Positions 12,501-24,059 of a stretch of DNA of 64,000 nucleotides are shown here, in pieces. Under the pieces are notes generated by a model. That model did no database searches. It was not told the DNA's origin and saw only the letters and a list, made by a program, of their open reading frames with translations. Source of the stretch: Urechis unicinctus (Eukaryota > Annelida > Polychaeta > Xenopneusta > Urechidae); contig CM067354.1 in the NCBI GenBank assembly GCA_034190875.2, forward strand, positions 66,100,229 to 66,164,228, read 5' to 3'. The position numbers were made by a program, and so were the translations under genes. How positions within the stretch are numbered: position 1 is the stretch's first letter; the number at the start of each line of letters is the position of its first letter.

Positions 12501-15500
12501 CCCATTCCAGGGTGGTCCGTTTTTCAAACCGCAACATAATGTATAAAAAAAGCCTGTACCAAGAAAAATCCTTGCTGCTCGCTGAAAAAAATACTGATTG
12601 ACAACGCACTGCCAGTAGACAATGCGACTGCTTGCTAGCAACTGTGAAATCGGCCTCGGACCAAGCGTTCAAAACAACAAGGACAATCATCCAGACTATA
12701 GTTCTCACCGTTATTAAAAGCCTGGAAATATTCAGTATATGAGTGAAAGTCCATGATATTATATTCTGGTTCAGTTGGCTGGAGTATCACTTTTAGAGAT
12801 GTATGCTTGTGAGAAGAGTAGCCGTGTCGTTGACATGTGGCAGTTTATCTGGTGTGTGTTGTGTCCAGCTCTGATGATGAAGACACAGACTTTGCGCTCA
12901 GGACGATGGCAGCAGGTGAGATATCTCTCTCTCCTTCTATCTCAGCCATAGTATTACCTGTCTGCTCTGATCAGCCATTAAACAGTGACCTGCCACGACT
13001 TATGACTTATTGATATGGGTCATTTCCTCATTATTGTCTCTCCTTGTGTCGCCCTGCATGCCTGGTTTATCTCCTCTCATCAAGCCTTAATCTTTGTGGT
13101 TTCCTCCTAAAGATACAGCCTACTCTATACCAGTGTCTGTAGGGAGAGGAGTGGAATATTTCATCAGCATTAAGATATTTATACAATCAATGCTGTGTTA
13201 TTTATCCTTAGCAAATTAACGAAGCACAAAGGGGTAACATTTTACACTTCCATCCTAATAACGAAGACACAGCAATGCTGACTGACTGTGGGGTGATCCC
13301 TTGGATTACATATATGCTTCTTTCTTGTGACCCACATTGTGTCAATGAGATCATTACACATAATACCTGGGCCCAAGTGTAAACCATCACCGTGGTGAAG
13401 TGGTGGTCGTAAGGAGGATGAAGCTGGTGTGAATGTTTGGAACCTACAAGCCTTGTTCATGTTCCAGGGATGGAATGGGAGGGGGTCGTTTCAAGAGTGA
13501 TGCTGACATTTCCGAGAAGGAACGGCTAGCACGGTAAGACTTTCATATCCCAGATGCTATCAATTAATTTCTCGAAAAGACAGCAAAATAGCAATGTTAA
13601 TTCTCTACTTAGAATATTGTTTAATTGGAAGTGTACTCTTAGGAGGTAACATTTTGTATCATTCTAATTTGTTTTTGGTACTCTTTTTTAGTAGCACTTT
13701 GGAATGTGTCAATACATGCGAGCACCTTTGATATAAAAGCCAGCCCTGACACTGGCTATTTGTACAACACCTTTATTTCATGAGCTTAAAAATTCGTGGG
13801 CAATTCAAGATTGGAGGCCTGATACACAAGAAGATTCCAATTTTAGAAAAACATTATCTTTGTGTGAATAACTTCTTGAATGTAAAGTAAAATTCATTCC
13901 TTATGAGTTTATGAGCAATGATTAAAGTCAGGTATTGAAATAGTGACCTAATCACTGCTGGAGATATACACACTAGGGAACTCCACCAGGGAATACCCAC
14001 TAGGTTAGGGTAAATAATGTTGAGCTGTTTTTTTGCCCGGAAACTTAACTCTGGGGAATACACACTAGTTTAGGGCAAATAATGGTGAGAGTGTGCTTCC
14101 ACAGGTGACCCTGGTCATTGTCCGATTCGGTGTTGTGCTCCAGTGGTGTGCATGGTAGATGTTGCTGTGTCTCGCTGAAAGCACTGCCTAACATTTGCTA
14201 TTCACCGCTTCTATGTGTGGTGCCCTCAATGCCCCGTCCCTATTTGTGACACCCCCCCAACCTCCTCGTCATCAGTTACAGCCCAATGACCAGTCAGCAT
14301 CTCCACTTCCCTGTGGCGGCTTGCTCCATCATGTCACGTCCTGGCTCTTGTTCTCTTAGCCTCTCTTTCTGACTATTTACATTTGTGTATACTCTGGCAT
14401 CATTATGCAGTTGATCTGTGTAATTCTCCACAGAAGTAGTGGTATTGAAGGTTCTGGGGGACGAATTGCAGTACACCAATACAGCTCTAGCAGTGTATTT
14501 TTCCCAATTCTATAAATCTAGAGGTATTGAGGGCACATTTATGGCAGGGGGGGGTCTTTCAATCCTTTGAATCTAGAGGTAGTCAGAACTGCTTTACCCA
14601 CCTTCCTAGCCTGCTTTTATCACCCGTCACCAATCTCTCTATTCTAGGTCCCATTAAGGCATCAACCCCCCCCAAAATATTCACACCTGGATCTATGACC
14701 ACAGTATATCACCTGAATATGTCTCCAAATTGCCTCGTACTGTTGTGTGTATGTTTTATGCTTCCCTCACATCTACATGTTTGCCACCTCGATTGGGAAC
14801 ACAAACGAACATTTAAACACTTCTTTGCAAATTGACAAGTTAAGATACTTAAAATTTCCGGAATCATATTGGTGGTTTTGTCACAATTTTGTATGTAATG
14901 GCACATGGCGGATGCCAGTGTTTTTCTTGCTAGGATAAGTCGTGTCATATCGAGTGACTAGCATTATGTAGTGTTAGAAGTGTATGTCTCCTAATGATCT
15001 GGGTGTGGGGTCATTGATTGCTATGCGGAGGTGTACTTTGCCGCTTATTCTGGCATGAAGGACTCTTTCCAGAGAGAGCCACTGCGAGATCGAGCGACGG
15101 CGCCGTAACAAAATGACCACCTACATCACGGAACTCTGCGACATGGTGCCAACATGCAGCACCCTGGCTCGCAAACCCGACAAACTCACAATCTTACGCA
15201 TGGCCGTCTCCCATATGAAAAATCTCAGAGGTAAAGAGAAAAAAAACACTGAAACGAACGAGAGACAGATGCACTGATGTTTGTGGTGGTGTGTTCTGCT
15301 TGATTCTTGTTTGCTTTTCTCTCACTGTTCTTCTCTTTCTCTCTATTTCTACCAATCTCTCTCTGTCTCTCATTGTATTTCTCTCTCTCTACACTAAGCT
15401 TTCTGTCGCATGCTAACCAATATTGCAAACCCAAGCACTGCATTGAATGGCTAAGGAGTGTGTAAATTGAGAGCTTGGCTTTACTTTTCTAGCGCCTTGG

Positions 15501-16023
15501 TTGCATCATTGGCACTTAGATTCACTACGACTAACTCACCTTGCATTTCAAACCAAGTAGCAGTTGTCATATGACCCTAGGAACCAGGGTTCGTTCAGAG
15601 ACTGGCTTCTTTTCCATGAGGTTATCTTGGGAAGCCAACTGTTGTAGGTCCCTTCAGATGGTAGATCATCCTCTACCACCACACTCACACCCTACACAAC
15701 ACCATTCATCAAGACTTAGTGCTTTCTAACATCCCGATGGTCCCACCAACACTCCACAGCTGGGGGCTGCCGGCCCCCGCCCTACATTGAGTTGTTTGGT
15801 TTGTTTGGTTTTTGCCGCTGCTTAACTGGTGTGGCCGTTGTGGTGTGCTGTTTAGGGAGAGCCATTGTGAGATAGAGCGGCGTAGACGTAGCAAGATGGC
15901 CACCTATGTAAATGAGTTGTGTGACATGGTGCCCGCATGCAGTACCCTAGCCAGAAAGCCCGATAAACTCACCATACTCAGACTGGCAGTTGCTCATATG
16001 AAAGCATTGCAAGGTAACGTATC

Positions 16024-16054
<31 letters not shown>

Positions 16055-19000
16055 TGTGTGCCAGTAGTAGTAGTAGTCCATGTAGTCGCGTGGTGATGGT
16101 GGTTTCATGTGCCTTCATCTTCCATCTTACCCTGATCGAGCCAACGAGGACTTGGCTGGCTCGCATTAATGAGTCCTTATTGTTTTCATAAACCCCTACA
16201 CAAACCCCCCACATATTCCCCTTATTTTTCTCATCTTCAAAAGTGTTGTACCAACACTTGTTTTATTTTTGCCACACTGTTAATGCTAGCTGCACACCAT
16301 CTTGAATTTCACATAGTCTGCTGCATTTATTTGGATAGAAAGATGATGAGCCATTTCCAGTCAATTGTCAGTGTCAGAATATGCACTCATTTTGCAATTT
16401 ATACAATGCTGCACAGTTAAATAGATTACAGAATTGAAGAATAAACTTAATTATGTCTATAAGATCCGTTGGTTTTTAAAAATTGTTAAAAAAAACTGAC
16501 TTATGAATGTATGCATGTTTAAAAGATCATTATAGCACTGGTGTATAAGTTCTGTGGACCTATTTTGGACTACTGTGTACTGCTTTTGTATTCCCCTCAT
16601 TAACACAACATCTCTGCTAGCTCTACTCACTCCATGTTAGCTAGCTTCTTTGGATGTGTGCTAGCTAAGCTTGTCACTATGTCATTTGGGCGTGTCACGG
16701 TACACTACGCTTGTCACTGTCATTTGGGCTTGTCACGTGTGACAGCCTGAGTTGCCCTCTTTCACTACTCAGTAGTTTAGCATTATCGCATGACTCATGT
16801 CTGCCAATATGATGATATGATAGCTTCACGTTAACTCTTCCATTGTTACCAAGAAGACGTGTTAACCCCAGCTGAGCTCATGTGTTGTTAGTTGTAATTC
16901 CAATAGCCTTCAGCTCTTCCCCTCTCGTCAAACTTGCTGTTCTGTTATCAACTGGTCCACAGATGTTCCCGTCCATCTGATCATATGAAGCGAATAATGT
17001 CTTTGGCCACATATCAATTGTCATTGTATGCACTCATTAATGCACCCCACTCCTTACAGGTAGATCTCGAATCTCTTTGTTGATGAACGTATTGTGTGCC
17101 CTGTGGACAGATACACACACCCACACGGATGCAAACTTATACACATCCACGCACCAACCCCTACACACACACACCCAGCCACACATGCACATACACGCAT
17201 GCACATACTCGCAGACAGATACATACTCACACTCACCCATACACACACGCACACCTATACACACAATCAGATTAGAAAACGCACACATGAGTATCGTGTT
17301 CATTCAAATAGACTCGCAGTCCATAACAGACGCGTACCCCTCTTTCCCGTGGAAGTTAGTCCTGTCTCCCAGCAGGTTCCAATCCGGTCTCTGTTGGCTG
17401 GCCAGCCTGACATACGCCGCGCGTTGCGCTGTCTGCTATTTATTTTCGTCTTTCCGGGAACTCGGTCGGCGTCTTAGGCCAAGAATCTTCGTCCCTGATA
17501 GCGCCCTTGCTATTTTCTACTTTTGATCTCTCATATCCGCGCTGTACACGGGATGTCATTAGAGGCGACCGAGCTCCGGTGGAACGGTAATATAAATATA
17601 TACTCAGACGTCTTGTAGAGCTAGGGGCGACCTAACTTGTCTATCAGCGTCTGCGCGTGCACGGCGTCATGTTTGTGTCGGGTTGCTTCGCTCGCGTCAC
17701 CAAATAAACGACCAATTCAACAAAGCCCATTTAATTTGTTTTTTAAAAGCGCTACCCTTAGTTACCCTTAACAACGCGCTGTGCGGCAGCGATATAACAC
17801 CTGATGACTTCCACGCACTTCTTATGGACGCGTCTGCCACCGGAACAATGGACCCCCTGTAGACCCGCACGAGTTTTCAATGGGCTCGCCCCCTGTAGAC
17901 CCGCACACGATTTTACATACATTTTACATCGCGCATACATACATACATACATAATAATATATACAACACATACACACACACACACATACATACATACATA
18001 CATACATACATACATACATACATACATACATACAGACATACACACACACACACACACAGACACACAGACACACACACACACACACACACACACATACGTA
18101 TCTATCTATCTTTGGTATGGCATCAGTTTCGATTGCTCATGATATTGAATAACTCTAACTTATTATGATTATGAGCAGCCTTGACGTTGGTGGGTTTGTT
18201 TCCAGGTACTGGCAACACTAGTTCAGACACATCCTACAAACCCTCCTTCCTCACTGATGAGGAGCTCAAGCATCTGATATTAGAGGCTGGTGTTTTTTTT
18301 CCTATTTGATCAACAAGCTTCATGACTTCTTACTTCCATTACCATCATCCACTATACCCTGTGTTTGCAACATACACTGTACATGTCAAGTGTGGTGAAC
18401 AAAGTCTGATGTGGCAAATATTTGTTAATGGGAAATGGTGACATCATGCATATGCTAACAGTAAGGGTTTTTATTATGTTGAGCAGGCTGCAGATGGCTT
18501 CCTGTTTGTAGCACAGTCGGAGACAGGTCGCATCATCTACGTATCAGACTCCATCACACCTGTACTCAATCAGTCACAGGTAACTGTCTTACTCCATTGC
18601 AACTGTACTCAATCAGTTACAGGTAACTGTCTTACGCCATTACACCTGTACTCAGTCAAAGGTAGATATCTCTCTTCATCACACCTTTACTCAATCAGTC
18701 AAATGTAGATATCTGACTCTATCACACCTGTACTCAGTCAGTCACGGTTAGTCTGTTGGTATGAGTGCTGCCAAGAGTGGGACATTAGTGACAGTTGGAC
18801 CATCACACTTTGGTGTTTAATGTCTTCTCCATCCAATAACTTAAAACCGTTCTATTTCAGACATTCGTTAGACTGAGTCACCTGACCGTTATCTGGGCGG
18901 ATATTCTGTCTAAGCCTATGTCTTCCTTCAATAATGACACCCTTACATTTCCATCATTTGTGTGAAGTTGTGCCTGAGATGTGATATGGGCATGTGTGTA

Positions 19001-22000
19001 TGTAGTCGGACTGGTTTGGCAACAGTCTCTTTGACCTGATCCATCCGGATGACGTGGAGAAGCTGAGAGAACAGCTCTCTACTGCTGAGTCGCAAAACAC
19101 AGGCCGAATCCTCGACCTCAAAAGTCAGTCACTTTCTCCCATGATACTGCTTCTAAAGTTACATATGACAGATGTAAATAAAGAGAGAGGGTTTGTTTTG
19201 TGGGGGAGAAGTTTCAAGTTCTTCTTGTCTTGTGTTGTTTACAGCTGGAACTGTGAAGAAGGAGGGACACCAATGTAAGTTAGTTTTTACTCTATCCCTC
19301 ATCGTAATAAGACCGTTTAGATCCCTCTTCAATCATTCTGATTCTTCAGTCTTTTCATTAGCGTCAGTCTATTTGTAAACTTTTGGTGGCACATTTGCTA
19401 TCATCCCATAATAACATATGGGCCTCTCTTGAATTGATGGCTCTTTGCAAACCAACATTCAGTTACATGAGAAAAACGATGTTTAGCCAATGAAGAATGA
19501 GTTTAGATGGCACATTTCCTTATTACTCCAACGTTCCCCCTCTTATGTTGATGGCTCCTTGCAAACCAAAAGTCAGCCCCACATGACCTAAGTAAATCTA
19601 GTCAAGGACCTCTAGACTCCAGCCGCGGGACACATACATCTTTCGGCTATTCAGTTTTGCGCCAGGGTCTGGGACACAAACAGGCCCAGAAACTGATGCA
19701 GTATCCATGGATTGGGACACCCCAATCAGACGCTGTGTTTCTCAGGGAACTTTCAGTGACATTTCCCAATGATTTGTCACCATTTTGGATTTAATCCGCT
19801 TCACAGAGCATTAAGCTATCTTTTTACTAGAACTGAAGTATATGGTGTAACCTATGCTGTTGAAATGACACAGTGATATTGAAAGACTTTTGAACTATGC
19901 TGCTTGATGGGTCATCCCCACTATGACTTTGTGTTTTAGCTTCCATGCGTCTGTGCATGGGATCACGTCGTGGTTTCATCATCCGCATGAAGGTGGGCAA
20001 CATCCCGGTCGACCCGATGACATCAAGCCATACAGTACGCATCCGTCATCGTAACACGCTTGGGCCCTCCAACGACGGCCAACAGTATGCTGTCGTCCAT
20101 GTCACAGGATACATAAAAAACTGGCCACCATCAGGTCCGCGTAGTATGTATACCAACATGAGAATGGTGTTAAACATACATCGGCAGTTAGCGGGCAGGT
20201 TAACTGCTCGTTAATTCCATCCTGATGAATCAAGGAATCAATATGTAAAGTTGGGATGGATCGGTTTCAGGTGCACCGCAGAACAACCAGACCGCAGACG
20301 GAGAGCCAGCTCACACGCACCACTGCCTGGTGGGCATCGGTCGCCTGCAGGTCACCTCCACCCCCAACTGCAGTGACATGACTGGACACAACAACGCCAC
20401 TGAATTCATCTCCCGTCATGGCTTAGATGGCAAATTCACCTTCGTGGATCAAAGGTAGCCACATACTGGTCCATTGGCTCGTCCTAGGGCCCAGTCATGA
20501 CAACCATCCCTGGTCATTGCTGTCACAATAAAACAGAGTACATGATAGGGTTTTTTCAAGAGGGGTATTTACCCCCCTTCCAATATTAAGAGGGGTTAAA
20601 TCAGTAAACCATGGATAAATATATTTCAGTCACCATAAAACATACATAAACGCAATTTTACTCCCCAAAAATCTTTATGAAGTATACCAGCTGTCATATG
20701 GAGTTGTGGTGCTGTGTAGGGTGACAGCTGTACTGGGGTACCAACCTCAGGAGCTGCTCGGTAAGTCGGCCTATGACTTCTACCACCATGAGGACCAACA
20801 ACACATGAAGGAGACCTTTGAACAGGGTACGTCACTCAACCAAGCAACACTTTATCACTCAGGTCTTCTTACCAGATAATATGTAGGGATCTGACTGCAC
20901 AAACTGATGCGGCAGTTTGAGGGTTTGTTGGTGTTTGTCTGTTGCAGTGATTAAGTTGAAAGGCCAGGTGATGTCTGTAATGTACCGGTTCCGAGCCAAA
21001 AGTCGAGAGTGGGTGTGGCTACGCACGAGCAGCTTCAGCTTCCAGAACCCCTACACAGACGACATTGAGTACATTGTGTGTACCAACAGTGCTGCCTCCA
21101 AGTGAGTGTCTTTGACGCATCACACACTCAATCAGTCACAGGTGTATATATGGAGTGAGAGGTGGTCAAAACTAAGTTTGGAAAGCTGGGGCTGATGGAA
21201 AGATGGTTGAGTTTTGGGAAAGTTAGTAGATTAATCGGAGACAGGTTGAGGTTGATTCAAAGCAGATTAAGCTTGTGGAATGATGGAAGAATATGAAGAA
21301 AATTGGAATTCTAGTCCCCCACCACTATGAATGACATGCTACATCAGGTTAGATATGACCTGTTGTGTGTCAATTTTGTCCGGTAGGGGTGGCAGCATGC
21401 AGTCGGGGGCAGCGGAGACCAGTGGTGATGTGGCAGCCACTGCTCTGGCTGGTTACTCACGACAACCCACCACGATGAGTCAGATCAGCAGCAGTGATCC
21501 TTCTCGTTACTCCGACGTCTACCCGCGCATGCTCCCCACACAGCCACTCGGTAAGTGATCAAACGAACTCCATGGCTTGTTCATGAACAGTCATTTAAGT
21601 ACCTTTACTAATGATCTTAGTGATTACAATGATTGTCCCAAATGATAATTACTCTCAAATTAAATAAATGTTACCTCCATTAAATATTTCCATGTTGATA
21701 TTGTCAAGCTGCCGTCCAAGCATCTCAATCATCCTCAACCATAACAGACCTGATTTGGATGTTAAAGTGAGTTGAATTACCAACATTTCATTTCATATGT
21801 ATATGTTGTTGGTGTTTATAGGCCAGCAGGATATGTATGGGGGCTACGCAGGCAGCTCCACCATTAAATACTCTGGCTCGGTGAGTAGCCTGGGTCTACG
21901 AGGGGAGCAAGGAGCTGGTCAAAGTGCCGGAGGCAGTGCCGCCACTAGTGGTCTAGCAGGCATGAGTCAACAAGGAACCAGTCCCACTCCACAGCAGGCA

Positions 22001-22804
22001 AGCAGCAGCTCAGCGTGGGCCCGGCCCTACAGACAGGTACCCCATCAAACACACGTCACGTTCTTGTGTCATAAAGTGAATATTGGCAGCATTATGATAT
22101 TTGGATGGTGTGTTTCAGGGTGGGGACTATGGCAGTGGAGCACCTGCGGCTAACTACGGTCAGATGAGTCCTGCCTCAGCAGGCTCACCAGGTATGTACC
22201 TCATCATCTCACCTACTCCGTGGTCAGCATCTTCTACAAAATGGGCATTTCTCTATGCCGTCAAAATTTATAAAAAAAAGTCAGAGGCTCTTAAGAGTTT
22301 TATCCCACTTAGGTGAGCTCCATATCAGAACTGTTGAAATCAGTACTATTTGAACTTAAAGGCCTTCATGGGCTGCTGATTGCTGCTTTTATATCAAGAG
22401 CTCTTGAATATTTCTCCAATTGACACCATATATGATGAGATCAAATGTGTTCTCTTGCAGCCAATCCCACATATACCCAGTTGGGTCGAGGGGCTCAAGG
22501 GTACCCTCCCCACCAAGGCTCGGTCTGGCCGCAATGGCAGCAGGCCACCTCAACCACCACCGACTCTGTCTCTTCTTCCACCGCTACGCTCAGCACCTCC
22601 TCATCCTCTCACCCTCATCAGCCCTCACAGGGCGGGGCCCAACCACCTCCATCCAATCAGACACCATCAAATGCCACAGGCTCCGCCCCCAACCCCCAGC
22701 AGCCGGGCTCACAAGAAGAATTCTCTGACATGCTTCGCATGTTGGATAACCCAGATACTGGGTTTAATGATCTCTCTGGCATGTTTAATACCTTCACAGA
22801 ATAG
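9522..22804 (+). CDS. ARNT: ARNT / HIF-1beta, bHLH-PAS transcription factor (spliced gene)
   Basis: Class II bHLH-PAS protein, the nuclear partner of HIF-alpha, AHR and SIM-type factors. Coding exons: 9522-9738, 10053-10107, 13468-13533, then 15073-15230 or 15856-16013, 18206-18289, 18494-18579, 19006-19123, 19245-19274, 19940-20134, 20271-20454, 20720-20826, 20948-21101, 21387-21550, 21822-22036, 22119-22191 and 22461-22804. All have AG/GT borders and consistent phases. With one bHLH exon they total 2250 nt, i.e. 749 residues (human ARNT is close to 790). Order: N-terminal RKRK (residues about 80-83), bHLH 113-165 with [13 protein letters not shown] from about 175 ([19 protein letters not shown], then VYVSDS-like IIYVSDS), MRLCMGSRR in the inter-PAS part, PAS-B about 370-485 ending [12 protein letters not shown], then a Q/S/G-rich tail closing with [12 protein letters not shown], the family's C-terminal activation signature. 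The start is the first ATG of exon 1; an upstream exon cannot be excluded. A separate 47-nt exon at 12869 does not fit this frame. Confidence 0.93.
10134..11805. repeat. 30-bp minisatellite in ARNT intron 2, two sequence subfamilies
   Basis: About 1.67 kb of tandem 30-bp units. From 10134 to about 11550 the unit contains CCTACCTTATAGCC(G/A)G(T/C)CA followed by CCTCTACACAT. Then, without loss of the 30-bp register, the unit changes to CACCTCATAGGCCATCACTT with CTACACATTG or CAACACATCG (about 11565-11805). The first part has many truncated units between 10300 and 11040. Because 30 is a multiple of three, long open frames of repeating decapeptides appear on both strands; these are not genes. The array lies in the intron 10108-13467 (10108-12868 if the 47-nt exon is used). 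Confidence 0.95.
12869..12915 (+). other. ARNT: Candidate 47-nt ARNT cassette exon encoding an acidic peptide
   Basis: It is bounded by GTGTCCAG and GTGAGA and reads [15 protein letters not shown] in the phase supplied by the preceding exon (10053-10107 ends GA; GA plus C gives Asp). An acidic segment just before the bHLH is also present in vertebrate ARNT, where a small exon at that place is alternatively spliced (recalled knowledge). But the exon ends in phase 1 while the next one (13468) needs phase 2. Inclusion therefore leads to an in-frame TAG inside exon 13468-13533. Skipping it gives a fully open transcript. It may be a poison exon, may need an unseen partner exon, or may reflect a one-base assembly error. 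Confidence 0.45.
15073..15230 (+). CDS. ARNT: ARNT bHLH exon, version A
   Basis: 158-nt exon with acceptor TCTTTCCAG and donor GTAAAG. It encodes [15 protein letters not shown], then [33 protein letters not shown] and NLR, i.e. the whole basic region, helix 1, loop and helix 2. It starts by completing CG|A (Arg) from exon 13468-13533 and ends in phase 1, joining to GT ACT of exon 18206. The His, Glu and Arg of H-x3-E-x3-R, which in class II bHLH-PAS proteins contact the GTG half-site, are present. This version is the closer to ordinary ARNT ([12 protein letters not shown]). Confidence 0.9.
15856..16013 (+). CDS. ARNT: ARNT bHLH exon, version B (tandem alternative exon)
   Basis: A second intact bHLH exon 625 bp after version A, also exactly 158 nt, with acceptor GCTGTTTAG and donor GTAACG and the same entry and exit phases. 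It encodes [48 protein letters not shown] and ALQ. About nine residues differ from A: Asn to Ser in the basic-region end (NKM to SKM), T/A, I/V, T/N, T/A, M/L, S/A, N/A and R/Q. There are also many synonymous changes, and the H-x3-E-x3-R contact set is kept. This pattern shows purifying selection rather than decay. A CTG/TAG microsatellite begins about 15 bp past the donor. Confidence 0.9.
16025..16082. repeat. CTG and TAG trinucleotide microsatellite
   Basis: A run of CTG/CTGCTG units (about 16029-16053) is followed by GTAGTAGTAGTAGTC just downstream of the version B bHLH exon donor. It is intronic. A CTG tract at this distance could influence donor choice through CUG-binding splicing factors, but that is only inference. 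Confidence 0.7.
17105..17270. repeat. CA-rich degenerate microsatellite in ARNT intron
   Basis: Runs of CACACA interrupted by CATAC, CGCA and ACTCAC within the large intron between the bHLH exons and exon 18206. It is simple-sequence DNA with no coding potential. Confidence 0.8.
17930..18105. repeat. (CATA)n and (CA)n microsatellites in ARNT intron
   Basis: A CATACATA block from about 17934 and again 17990-18035 alternates with (CA)n at about 17970-17988 and 18040-18094, and ends in TATCTATCTATC. It lies about 110 bp before the acceptor of exon 18206-18289. Confidence 0.9.
18541..18750 (+). repeat. Tandem copies of the PAS-A exon's 3' end and splice donor
   Basis: The end of exon 18494-18579 (CACCTGTACTCAATCAGTCA) together with its donor is repeated about four times with a period near 43 bp. 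The second copy keeps a usable donor, CAGTTACAG followed by GTAACTG (donor at 18623). Later copies near 18660, 18700 and 18745 are more diverged. Use of the second donor would add 43 nt and shift the frame. A similar ACTCAATCAGTCACAGGT motif also occurs at about 21128, in a different intron of the gene. Confidence 0.7.
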
Positions 22805-24050
22805 ATTGGGTTAACACAAGCTTAGTAATTTGACACTTCATCGAAGAATATGTGAACTTTATGCATTCATATGTTGTATCAGTCGTGTTTGTAAAAATTT
22901 GGTACATTTTGGTATCCTGTATGTTGTCATTCCTTTTAAAAACCAAGCTAATGCAACGCGGATCAATTTAATTTATTTGTGCCATTAGGTGTTGGGTCAC
23001 CTTTTTCTTGATTGGTATTACATTCCTCAAAGGTGTGCATACAAAGCACATAGTACATATATGTCAATTACTTATCATTGAAGTTATATGAAGGGTTAGT
23101 TTGTTCAGAATCTCAACCACAATATCGATTGTGGCCAAGATGTAGCTGCGCTGATGCAAATGGTCCTGTTTCTGATCAGTCACATTTATGATGTCCACAT
23201 CAGGGAACCTGAAGAAAGTCATCCGGTATTGGTATTGGGCTTTGACCAGAATATATCATGGTTTGGTTTCATGTGTCTGGTCTTCTGAAAATGTTCCCTT
23301 TCTTATAAACTGTATCAGAGACCTATCTGAACCAATTATCAGTGCTGTGCCCTTTATATATTGGGTTTGAGAAATCACTGCATTACTACCTATACCACAG
23401 CATTTACATAGTATGTCAAAGGGCTGTTGATTATTACCATGCTGTTAATAGTAAGGTGTACAAATATAAATTGCTTTGCATCGGTGACTGGTGGTCATTC
23501 GGTGTATCTCTCTGTAAGGGGATGGTGATTACTTATTTCAACCATGTGCTGATCATTTGTGCATGTATTTCATTAGCAACCTGTTCCAGATCAAAATAAT
23601 AATTTGTTTTTAGAAGCAGATGACCTAATTTACAACGATGTGTTCGGAATGAATGGTGTGATTATAGCTGTAGTTTCATACACTGCAAGCATTCTAATTT
23701 CTGTGAGGGCTGATGTAAGAGGAATTATTACTGAACTTGTGCTCGGTTTTGGATGCTAGGAGTACAAGGGTATCAATGATGTCTTCTCTTATTGCCAGCT
23801 ACAGCAGTGTCAGTATGGCTGCCTGCAGTAAGAATGTATATGTATACAATTATCATATACTTCATTTTGTATTGGTGTTCAGGGGCATTTATGCATGAGA
23901 ATAAGATGCTTCTGGTGGTTATTAGCAACCGTGTCAAGCCCACATCCATTGTTGGTATACACCATCTGTTCTGATATGTAGTTATTTTATGTAGATATGA
24001 TATAGTGTTTCAACGATATTGTGGGAAATAAAGATCACTTGGTTCTATAT
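22805..24050 (+). other. ARNT: ARNT 3' untranslated region with poly(A) signal
   Basis: After the TAG at 22802-22804 there is about 1.2 kb of AT-rich sequence without other gene signals. AATAAA at 24027-24032 (in GGGAAATAAAGATC), followed by a TG/T-rich stretch, is the best polyadenylation signal. The end is inferred, since no transcript is available. Confidence 0.5.
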
Positions 24051-24059
24051 CATGTGCAG

